From a virus, in IMG/VR virus record IMGVR_UViG_3300004369_000026, positions 1 to 48,736 of that record: 48,736 bases of DNA, one strand, 5' to 3'. Below are positions 29,892 through 39,100 of the stretch, piece by piece. The stretch's first letter is position 1; each line of letters starts with the position of its first letter. The translations under genes were made by a program, and so were the position numbers. A model generated the notes under the pieces. That model saw nothing but the letters and a program-made list of their open reading frames with translations. It was not told the origin of the DNA and ran no database searches.

Positions 29892-29954
29892 CTCAGTTGG
29901 TAGAGCGCCTGCTTTGCAAGCAGGATGTCAGCGGTTCGAGTCCGCTATTCTCCA
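29882..29954 (+). tRNA. tRNA-Ala (UGC)
   Basis: 73 nt. Acceptor GGGGAAT/ATTCTCC with the G3-U70 wobble required by alanyl-tRNA synthetase, anticodon loop TTTGCAA (TGC), T arm AGCGGTTCGAGTCCGCT. No encoded CCA. A 7-bp hairpin TATTCGC/GCGAATA follows about 5 nt downstream and may mark the 3' processing site. Confidence 0.95.
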
Positions 29955-29996
29955 TTCGTTATTCGCAAATGGCGAATACTGATCATCAGGCAAAGT

Positions 29997-30494
29997 ATGA
30001 AAATAATTAGAGATTGCTTAACGGAACTAGTTTTTACTGAGTGTAAGAGAGAACTTAAAGATAAATTACACAGGGAAGAATGGTCATCTAGTCAACTTAA
30101 TTGGACTGATGATGTTCGCACTCACATAGGATCTTGCCTTGCCTCTACACTGACAGATAGTCTGAAAGATATGGTTCTTCGTGACATCTCTGAACATTTA
30201 CCCGAGTGTCAACGATATAGATGTAGATTCTATGTGTGGCAACCTTTGTCTGGTATTCCTCCACATACAGACCAGAATCATAAGTTCGGTGCCACAATCT
30301 ACCTAAATGAGAAGTGGGATCTTCGTGATGGTGGATATTTCATGTGGAAAGAAGGTGATGGGGATATATGGAACGCAATACATCCACAACGTAACATGAT
30401 GATGGTTAATACCACACAGGAATGGCACCAAGTCACTCCAGTGTTGCAAGATCCAGCTAACTTGCGTTATACTATTCAAATCTGGGGTGATTAA
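29997..30494 (+). CDS. Putative 2-oxoglutarate/Fe(II) dioxygenase (third)
   Basis: 165 residues from ATG 29997. H90-x-D92 (PPHTDQNHKFGATIYLNE), distal H144 (EWHQVTPV) and R157 (LRYTIQIW) form the iron and 2-oxoglutarate site of the prolyl-hydroxylase-like fold. It ends TAAATG with the carbamoyltransferase, suggesting a two-gene modification unit. Substrate unknown. The 42 nt before the start, after tRNA-Ala, hold only the 7-bp hairpin. Confidence 0.8.
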   Translation: MKIIRDCLTELVFTECKRELKDKLHREEWSSSQLNWTDDVRTHIGSCLASTLTDSLKDMVLRDISEHLPECQRYRCRFYVWQPLSGIPPHTDQNHKFGATIYLNEKWDLRDGGYFMWKEGDGDIWNAIHPQRNMMMVNTTQEWHQVTPVLQDPANLRYTIQIWGD

Positions 30495-32150
30495 ATGAGA
30501 ATCGTTGGCATTAGTCCAAGTCACGACTCTTCTGTCTGTGTTTACAATGATGGAGAAATAGAATTCTTCTTCAAAGAAGAAAGACTTTGTGGTATTAAGA
30601 AAGAGTCCAAACCGTTTCTTGCCATGTATGAAGCATACAAGACTCTTAAGGGACCTGTTGATGTAGTTGTAATTGCAACACCAGACGGTAGGAGTGTATA
30701 CAGTATTGATCTTCTTGCAGAAAGATTATTTAAGTGTCCCGTGATTGATATGGACGAGTATCATCACATGAGTCATGCTGCACTGGCATTTGAGAACAGT
30801 GGTTTTGATGAGGCACTTATCTTTGTTGCTGATAGGAATGGATCTAGGATTAATGACATTTGTCGCGAGTCGGAGACTGTTATGGTTGCTCGTAGGGATC
30901 CATATACGTTCACAGAAATCTATAAAAACTATTGGTCAGACAGTCCCTCACATCAGATTCGAGAAACTTTAGAGTATCTGAAACAAGTTAGATCTCAGAC
31001 AAAACATATCTGCCGTAGTCAATTCAATACTACGATGGTATATGAGTCTGCAACTACACTCATTGGCGAACATCCACTGGAGAATGGTAAGACGATGGGA
31101 CTCTCTGCCTACGGTCATCCAGAGGGGTTTCCTGATCTTTTCATTCGTCCAATGGACCCCGATGTGTTCATGGTTCCTCAGGATTCATACTTCCAACTAA
31201 AACAAGATAAATATAAAGTTTTTCCTGTGACAAATGTAGACCTGGACTGTTTTGCCACAAGAAAAGTTACTCCAGAACATACTCTACAGGCAGACTATGC
31301 CAAACATGTTCAATCTCAAACTCAAGAAGAAGTTGCTAAGTGGGTTGAATACTATGTTAATAAGACTGGTATTAGGAATGCAATTGTCACTGGTGGATAT
31401 GGAATGAATGTTGTTACTAATTCATATCTGATCAAACAGATGCCCGAGTGCAACTTCTTCTTTGAACCTATCGCAGATGATACGGGTAACTCTATTGGTG
31501 CAGCAATTAAAGTATACAAAGAACGTACTCAAAGTTATGAATCATATCCTCTAAAAGATACTTTCTTCCATGGATATGATTATAGTCTTGATGATATTGA
31601 GAGAGACTGTCAGTTATTGGTTTCGGAAAAAGAAATTGCAGAGTTTATCTTAGATAACAAGTCAGTTGCCGTCTACTATGGAAAAGCAGAGGCAGGACAA
31701 CGTGCATTAGGAAATAGATCTATTCTCTTTGATGCTTTTAATCCTGACGCCAAAGATATTGTTAATAAAATTAAAAAACGTGAATGGTATCGTCCATTTG
31801 CGGGCATGATATTACAAGAAGATGCCAATACCTGCTTTGATATGTTAGGATTGGAAAAGAGTGAGTTTATGACAAACTCGTTCCAAATTAGAGATGAGTG
31901 GAGATCTAAACTTCAAGGCATTGTTCATGAAGATGGATCCTGCAGAATCCAAACCGTGAGTGAAGGGCACCTACTTTATGAACTCCTCAAAGAGATCAAA
32001 TCTGTGCGAGGTATTGGGATTCTTCTCAACACTAGCTTTAATCTTGCTGGTGAGCCCCTTGTTGAAACGCCCGACGAAGCACTCCGAACATTGCACAACT
32101 CCGAATTAGATTATGTGTGGTTTCCTAAACTTAAGAGTGTTGCCACATAA
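30495..32150 (+). CDS. NodU/CmcH-type carbamoyltransferase
   Basis: 551 residues, full length. The N-terminus MRIVGISPSHDSSVCVYNDG and the HHMSHAALAF metal-site motif belong to the Kae1/TsaD-like domain. The C-terminal domain carries GQRALGNRSILFDAFNPDAK, followed by WYRPFAGMI and LLNTSFNLAGEPLVETPDEA, diagnostic for the family. These enzymes transfer carbamoyl from carbamoyl phosphate to hydroxyls of small molecules or sugars. Cyanophages often carry one; modification of cell-surface or nucleotide sugars is a guess. Its end overlaps the promoter at 32140. Confidence 0.92.
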   Translation: MRIVGISPSHDSSVCVYNDGEIEFFFKEERLCGIKKESKPFLAMYEAYKTLKGPVDVVVIATPDGRSVYSIDLLAERLFKCPVIDMDEYHHMSHAALAFENSGFDEALIFVADRNGSRINDICRESETVMVARRDPYTFTEIYKNYWSDSPSHQIRETLEYLKQVRSQTKHICRSQFNTTMVYESATTLIGEHPLENGKTMGLSAYGHPEGFPDLFIRPMDPDVFMVPQDSYFQLKQDKYKVFPVTNVDLDCFATRKVTPEHTLQADYAKHVQSQTQEEVAKWVEYYVNKTGIRNAIVTGGYGMNVVTNSYLIKQMPECNFFFEPIADDTGNSIGAAIKVYKERTQSYESYPLKDTFFHGYDYSLDDIERDCQLLVSEKEIAEFILDNKSVAVYYGKAEAGQRALGNRSILFDAFNPDAKDIVNKIKKREWYRPFAGMILQEDANTCFDMLGLEKSEFMTNSFQIRDEWRSKLQGIVHEDGSCRIQTVSEGHLLYELLKEIKSVRGIGILLNTSFNLAGEPLVETPDEALRTLHNSELDYVWFPKLKSVAT

Positions 32151-32168
32151 TTAAACCTATTATATAAT
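32140..32168 (+). promoter_or_regulatory. Sigma70-like promoter
   Basis: TTGCCA (32140-32145), 17 nt and TATAAT (32163-32168), overlapping the end of the carbamoyltransferase gene. A terminator follows only about 25 nt after the -10 box, so this promoter may give a very short RNA or an attenuated transcript into the 32232 gene. Confidence 0.7.
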
Positions 32169-32193
32169 ATTTGGGTGTGAAGGAAGTGCAATC

Positions 32194-32216
32194 GGGGTCT
32201 TCGGACCCCATTTTTT
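32194..32216 (+). terminator. Intrinsic terminator with UUCG loop
   Basis: GGGGTC-TTCG-GACCCC (32194-32209) followed by ATTTTTT. A 6-bp GC-rich stem with the very stable UUCG tetraloop. Confidence 0.85.
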
Positions 32217-32231
32217 ACAATAAACATCGTC

Positions 32232-32429
32232 ATGCATTACAAACCTTATTCCCCTGAATGGCATAGATATCGTTATCTTAAGGAAGCCATTGATAAATAT
32301 CTAGATGATGGTATTGATCCGACGTTTATTGTGGATGACATTCGTGACATTCTACATATTCGTTCTGAATCAGCATATGCTGAGTTCCAAAGGATCAATC
32401 AATTAGAACACTATCTATCGGAAGAATAG
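32232..32429 (+). CDS. Small hypothetical protein
   Basis: 65 residues, MHYKPYSPEWHRYRYLKEAI..., with an aromatic N-terminus and two helices (IDKYLDDGIDPTFIVDDIRD). Preceded by the promoter/terminator unit at 32140-32216. One nt separates its stop from the next ATG. Function unknown. Confidence 0.7.
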   Translation: MHYKPYSPEWHRYRYLKEAIDKYLDDGIDPTFIVDDIRDILHIRSESAYAEFQRINQLEHYLSEE

Positions 32430-32430
32430 T

Positions 32431-32748
32431 ATGCTTTCAACCCAATATCGCCTTCGTCTTGAAGGTATCTGCAAGAGAATCATTCGTGGCGAAAATGTAA
32501 ATCTTGAAGATATGATTTGGTCAAATAAGTTAGCAAAAGCAAATACAACTGCTAGTGAAATGCTTAAAAAAGCAAGACGCCAGGCTGCCAATCCAGACAT
32601 GGTTGAAGGCAGTATGGATGATTTTATGAATAAAATGGGATTGGGTGATCCCGATCCATCAAATCATCGCTCAGGATTTAGTAGTGCTGATGAGATTGTA
32701 GATTGGTTTAATCGCGAGAAACCAGATGACTGGCGACAAAGAGATTGA
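32431..32748 (+). CDS. Hypothetical helical protein
   Basis: 105 residues, MLSTQYRLRLEGICKRIIRG..., with a basic helical half and an acidic second half (DFMNKMGLGDPDPSNH). It overlaps the next gene by 23 nt. I recall a conserved cyanophage protein of this kind upstream of the large fibre; function unknown. Confidence 0.65.
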   Translation: MLSTQYRLRLEGICKRIIRGENVNLEDMIWSNKLAKANTTASEMLKKARRQAANPDMVEGSMDDFMNKMGLGDPDPSNHRSGFSSADEIVDWFNREKPDDWRQRD

Positions 32749-33046
32749 ACATAAGTTTGAATATCAATGGGGCGGTGAAGATACCTGGTACACAAAGTCA
32801 AAACGTTGGGCAAATAAACAAAAATTTCCCATCAATCATCTTGCCCTTGGTTTAATTGAGTGGTTATGGGAAAGGTGGATTGATGGTAGAGTAGAGATGG
32901 AGATGACTTCTGTTGACAAACAGGCAGAAGAAATCAAGAAACAATGGGAAGAAGAAGAAAAACAAGAACCCATTACTGAATCAAAACCATCAGAAGTAGA
33001 AGGACTTGATGATATTAGTATCAAAGCACCTTACATTTCAGATTAG
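32726..33046 (+). CDS. Hypothetical Trp-rich protein
   Basis: 106 residues, MTGDKEIEHKFEYQWGGEDT..., with seven Trp and a Glu/Lys-rich helix near the end (QAEEIKKQWEEEEKQE). It ends at the terminator 33047-33068, so it closes the small-gene transcript before the fibre gene. Confidence 0.65.
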   Translation: MTGDKEIEHKFEYQWGGEDTWYTKSKRWANKQKFPINHLALGLIEWLWERWIDGRVEMEMTSVDKQAEEIKKQWEEEEKQEPITESKPSEVEGLDDISIKAPYISD

Positions 33047-33068
33047 ACCTCCCAATGGGAGGTTTTTT
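33047..33068 (+). terminator. Intrinsic terminator before the large fibre
   Basis: ACCTCCC (33047-33053) and GGGAGGT (33057-33063) with an AAT loop, followed by six T. Confidence 0.85.
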
Positions 33069-33072
33069 AGTG

Positions 33073-33080
33073 TCTAAATA
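33073..33080 (+). promoter_or_regulatory. T4-late-type promoter for the large fibre gene
   Basis: TCTAAATA, 29 nt before ATG 33110 and immediately after a terminator. Fibre expression is therefore uncoupled from upstream genes. Confidence 0.7.
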
Positions 33081-33109
33081 TAGTCAGAAGAATATTATTT
33101 TGAGTCAAA

Positions 33110-36100
33110 ATGCCTCTTTCAAGACTAGAGAATTTCCTCAAGAACGCTGAAGGTAATATTTTATATGTAAACCCTTCCGACTTTGATGCTACAGACAGTA
33201 TTGAGAACAGAGGTAATTCTCTGACTCGTCCTTTTAAGACAATTCAAAGGGCACTGATCGAGGCGGCAAGATTTTCGTACCAGACAGGAAAAAATAACGA
33301 TAAGATCGACAGAACAACGATTCTGACGTTCCCAGGAACGCACTATATTGATAATAGACCTGGATATACTGTTGTAGATAACAGTGGTACTGCCCAGTTT
33401 AAGGCAAGAAAAAATAATGGTTTCGTTGAAGTAACTCTGAATGAGTTTACAACAGAAACCAACTTTGACGTACTTGACAGAAACAACGATCTTTACAAGT
33501 ACAACTCTACTGAAGGTGGCGTAATTCTGCCTCGTGGTACGTCTATCATTGGTCTGGATCTCCGTAAAACCAAGATTCGTCCTCTGTATGTTCCTGATCC
33601 TGAAGACGATAGGTTCACATACACTTCGATCTTTAGAGTTACTGGTACTTGTTACTTCACGGCATTCTCTCTGTTTGATGCCGATCTTGCTAAAGTTGCA
33701 TATTATGACTTCGACAGTAACACTAAGAAACCAACATTCTCTCACCACAAACTGTCTTGCTTCCAGTATGCAGACGGTGTAAATAATGTCATTATCAACG
33801 GTACGGATTCTCAACTGACCGACCTCGATATGTTCTACTATAAGGTTGCTAGAGCATATGGTGATGCTTCTGGTAGACCTGTTGGAGACTTCCCAACGTT
33901 TGATGACTTCGAACCCAACATCGACGAATTTAGAATTGTTGGTGACCTTGCTGCTGACCCAGTTGGCATCAGTTCTATTAAGTCTGGTGATGGTAATACT
34001 GCCTCTACACAGATTACTGTAACCACAAACAAACCACACAATCTTTTCAAAGAGACTCCCGTTCTGATTGCTGGTATTACTACATCCATCAATGCATACA
34101 ACGGTTCTTTCGTTGTTGATGAAGTTCTGAGTGATACTGAGTTTAGATATATTTCTCCTCTTGTTCCTGGTAATCCACTGCCAATTCCTCAAGAGATTCA
34201 GAACTCTTCTGTTATCATCGAACCCGATACTGTAGGTTCTGCATCTCCATATATCTTTAACTGTTCTCTCCGTTCGGTTTATGGTCTGAACGGCATGGAT
34301 TGTGATGGCGACAAGGCGACTGGATTCAAGTCGATGGTTGTTGCACAGTTCACGGGTATCTCTATTCAGAAGGATGATAATGCATTCATTCTGTATAACC
34401 CAGATACTGCAATCTTTAATGATGATACTTCTGTTGCTGATGCTGAGAGACCTCTTCATAGTAACTCCAGGGCCATCTATAAACCAACATACGAAACCTC
34501 TCACATGAGAGTGAGGAACAACGCTGTTGTTCAGATCGTTTCGGTGTTTGCTATTGCGTTCGCAAGACACTTCCAGGCAGAGAGAGGTGGTGACGCCTCC
34601 ATTACTAACTCTAACTCTAACTTCGGTCAAACTGCTCTTGAGTCTAGTGGATTCAGACCCTTCTCCTTCGATAGAGACGACGTTGGTTATATTACTCACG
34701 TCATTCCACCTAGAGAACTTACAGCAGAAGACACCACAATTTCTTGGTTGACTCTGGATGTTCAGAAGACTATTGGTATTGCTGATACTGGTAGACTCTA
34801 TCTTTATGGATACGATACTCGGGAAGTTGTTCCACCTTCTCAGGTTGACTCTTATCGAGTTGGTGCAAGAGCAGGTGATACTCTGAAACTTGCTCTGATA
34901 GATACTAGTACTGGTACTGCTATTCCTAATGTATATTCTGCACCAATATTGATGCAGTCTGGTTCCTCTGGTATCACAACTTCGTATCGTAAGGTATACA
35001 ATGTTGTTCGCAATGCGGGCGTCAACTTTATTGTTTCTAACGTCTTTACTCTGCTTGAAGACCATCAGTTAATTACTGGTGAGAAAGTTAGAGTCTTCTC
35101 TGACACTGGTGAGACACCAAATGGCATTACCAACGATAAGATTTACTATGCCATTACTGGTGGTTCTCTTGCATCAAATAGAATTCAACTTGCCGCAACT
35201 CTGAACGATGCTCTCTCCCGTAGACCTCTAACTGGTCTTTCTAATGGTGGCGGTAAACTTAAGATTATCTCTACAGTTTCCGATAAAGAACCTGGACAAT
35301 TTGGACACCCAATCCAGTTTGATAGTGTAAACACTAACTGGTATATTACTGTTGACCCAAGTTCTGTTTCCAACACCATCTACCCAGCATTGTATAGTTT
35401 GGGTGTTGGTCAGATTGGTGAAGAATCTGGATCTACCTACTTGGAAAGAAGAGTAGATAACAGATCTCTGCAAGATAGACTTTATAGAGCAAGATACGTT
35501 ATTCCTAAGGAACACGTTGATGCACGTCCACCTACTCCTGGTTTCGTTCTTCAGGAATCTAAGACAGTTGGTATTACCTCCGCCTCTTATCTGAGTGCAG
35601 ACTTAACTAACCCAACACAACTTAGAAACGTTAAGATCATCAAGAATGCCACCTGGGCAAATGATATCATTACTATTACGACAGAGAAAGATCACAAATT
35701 TGCTGTCGATGATCTAGTAACTCTTAGAAATATTGATTCTGTCAACAACCCAGACGGAACCTACAATGTTGGTTTCAATGGTGAGAATCCAGTTAAGAGT
35801 ATTCTGAGTAGAAAACAGTTCACTATTGCTGGTATTGCAACTGATCCTGGTGCATTTAAGAACCAGATCAACCAGAGAACAACACAGGCACAGATTGAGG
35901 CACTGCCTACTGCCCAAAGATCCAAGTCTAAGGATAGTCTCTATGTCTATCGTGTTCAAGAAGTAAAACCACATATTCCTGGAACATCTGGACAAGATGG
36001 TATCTACAACCTCATTCTTGTCTGTGGTTCTATCCCTCTTGATAAAGATCTTGGTTTCGGGGTTTCCTTCAAGTCCTTCTCTCAAGACGTTAGAAACCTC

Positions 36101-39100
36101 TATCCACAGCAAGATAGAGACAATTACAACTCCGATCCAGAACCTTCTGTATCGTTTGCACAACCTTCCGTCATCGGTAAGGTTATTTCCAACGACAAGA
36201 AAAAGTCTCTCACAAGAGAATCCCTTAACTACTTCATGCAGGGATTCAATGTCGGTACTGCTGTAACTGGTGCAGTTGTTTCTGGTACAGGTAACACCAC
36301 TATCACTCTCTTTAGTGAAGTAGAACACAACTTCAATTCCATCAAAGAAGTTAATATCATTGATGGTGGTGCTGGATACAACAACAGCACAGGTATTGCA
36401 ACTGTCATTTATGCCGCAGACTTCGTTAATAATGCCTTGATTGGTAGAGGTGCTGCAGCAGAAGTCCAGATCTCTGCTGCTGGTACTGTTTCTAGTGTCA
36501 AGATTATTGATGGTGGTTGTGCTTATGGTGTAGGTAACACCATGACCATTGATCCATTCCCAGCAGGTGCTGCAACATCTCCTGCTGTTGTTGAAGTTGT
36601 TTCTATCTTTGACAACCTTGGTGATGGTTTGGATCTCTCTGGTTTCGTAGATCCATTGTATAATGGAACTCATAAGATTGTTGATATTCCTACTTCTAGA
36701 TCTGTTTCTATTGAGATTGATAAACCTAATATTGTTTCTCCTTTCTATGAAACTAGAACTGATAGAAGACTTCCACAATACTCTCTCGCCAACCCTGGTG
36801 TAGGTATTACTGCTATTGATATGACTGGTGCAACTGGTGTTGCAACTGTTAGATGTACTGGCAATCATACTTTAGTTGCTGGGCAAACATTTACTATTGT
36901 CGGAACAGGCAATTCCTTCTTTGATGAGAGACCATTTGTTGTTGTTGATGTCAATCCAAATGCACCACTGACGGATATTCACTTTAACGTTGGTGTACAC
37001 ACTGCTGGAATCGTCACTGATTATAGTATTACTGATGCCAGACTGTTTGGTCATGGCATGAGAGCGAGAGCAAGATCTCTTGGTCTGGGTGAGAACAATC
37101 TGGGTGCAAGAGCGGCAACCTTCTACACAGGTATCAGCACAACTCTTGCTGCTCCAATGACAACAACTGACTCTACAATTACTCTTACCAGCACTGCTGG
37201 TTTCCGCAAGGGAGATTATTGTTTAATTAACGCAGAGATTGTCAGATTCACCAACGATAACATTAACTCGGTTATTCGTGGTCAGTTTGGTACTGTTGCT
37301 AGTGCTGCTGTCTCTGGCGCAACGATTAAGAAGATCGAAATTGTTCCAATGGAACTTCGTAGACCTTCTATTCTTCGTGCATCTGGTCATACATTTGAAT
37401 ATCTTGGTTATGGTTCTGGTAACTACTCTACATCTCTGCCACAAAAACAAGATAGAGTTCTGAGTTCTGATGAACAAATCGCCGCTCAGAAGAAAGAAGC
37501 AAACGGTGGTAAAGTCGTTTACACTGGTATGAACGACGCTGGTGAATTCTTCACTGGTTACAACAAACTGTCTGCAATTACTGGTGAGGAAGAGGTCATC
37601 GGTGCTCCTATCTTCACCTATACTGGTGATGATGCAGAGTCAGAGGCAACTAAGAAAGTTTCTGGTGTATTTGACGAGATTCTGGTAAGAGAAGGCATCA
37701 CCGTTGAGGGTGGTGATAACAACAACAGAACTTCTCAGTTCTACGGTCCTGTCAACATGACCGAGAAGTTGACTAACAGTTCTATTGATGGTATTGAAAC
37801 CAGAAACCTGTTCCTGAAAGGTACTGCCCCTCAGGGTAAAGAACTGACCGTAGGTATCTCAACTCCATTAACTGCAAAGAGATCTGGTGATATTTCTCTT
37901 ATCACTAACCCCAACACTGGTGGTTATATTGGACACATCTTTGCTGAAGGAGAGTGGAGAAGAATGGGCGTTGTCTCTCAAGAGAGAGATAGACAGTTCT
38001 TCAAGATTGATCAACTTGGTATTGGTCAGTCGGGTGTTGGTCAATTTAACTTCACTGATGCTTTTGAAGTTAATGGTACTGCAAAGATTAACCACCTGTA
38101 TGTTTCGGGTATTGTTACCTTTGCATCTCCACAGACATTTACTGGTGTTACTTACGATAGCATCATTGTTAGAAAGATTGCCAACTTCTGGGGTTACAAT
38201 ACCACTGGAGGCATCTCTCCTCAGGGTATTCCCTGGGAGAACTATGGTTACTACAGTATTGTAGATGAAGGTGGTGTATCTAGACTCTATGATTTGGAGA
38301 CTGTTGGTACTTATGTTTCCTTCAAACCTGCATCTCACATCAGCATTGAAGGTCCAATCAATGATACTTACGCTGGTGTAAGTACATTCGTTGGTACACT
38401 TGATGTCGGTAATATCGAGTGTGATGGCGGTACAATTAACGTAACTACGTTGACTGCTATCAATGCTGGTATTGATACTCTTGCAGTAAGAAAAGATTTC
38501 TCTACTCCATCTGGTATTATTACCGATCTTTATTCTGAGGTCGCCTCTGTAACTAACGGTCTGTATGCAAACCTCGGTATTATCACCGATTTCTACAGCA
38601 CCACATCTTACACAAATGAGGCAAATATCTACTCGGGTATTGTTACTAACCTATATGCCTCTAACAACCTGACTACTCCACAGGCATACATTGCGAATGG
38701 TATTGCCACCAATATGAGTGGTACAAACCTGACTTATGATAATATCATCGGTGTCGCAATGACAGCGACTGATTTCAACTTCACTGACCAACTGTTTGGT
38801 CCTACTGCTTTCATTAACAGTGGTATCATTACAGCAATTAGATCCAGTGTAATCATGGGTCCTGGTCAACAGGGTCAGGGACAACCTTCTCTTGAGATTG
38901 TTGCCAACTCTGGTGTTGTTACTTCTCTGGTTGGTACTTACTCTACGCTTACATTCCTGAACACTGGTAACGGTGGTTCTCTGACTTCACCCAAACTTTA
39001 TGTCAACTCTGGTATTATTACTGCCCTGGGTGATACTGGCGTCAATATGACAGTTCAGTGTGGACCTACTGGTAAGGTTAATGCCTTCCAGTTTGTACAT

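Noticed and set aside
33161-35065. A 634-residue open frame on the minus strand inside the giant fibre gene
   Set aside because: It is antisense to a long gene with clear domain structure; its Ser/Asn/Arg-rich composition is the mirror of the Thr/Val/Gly-rich fibre codons, and it has no ribosome site.
35714-36868. A 384-residue minus-strand frame inside the fibre gene
   Set aside because: Same antisense artefact: repetitive Ser/Asn/Thr content and no recognisable motif or promoter.
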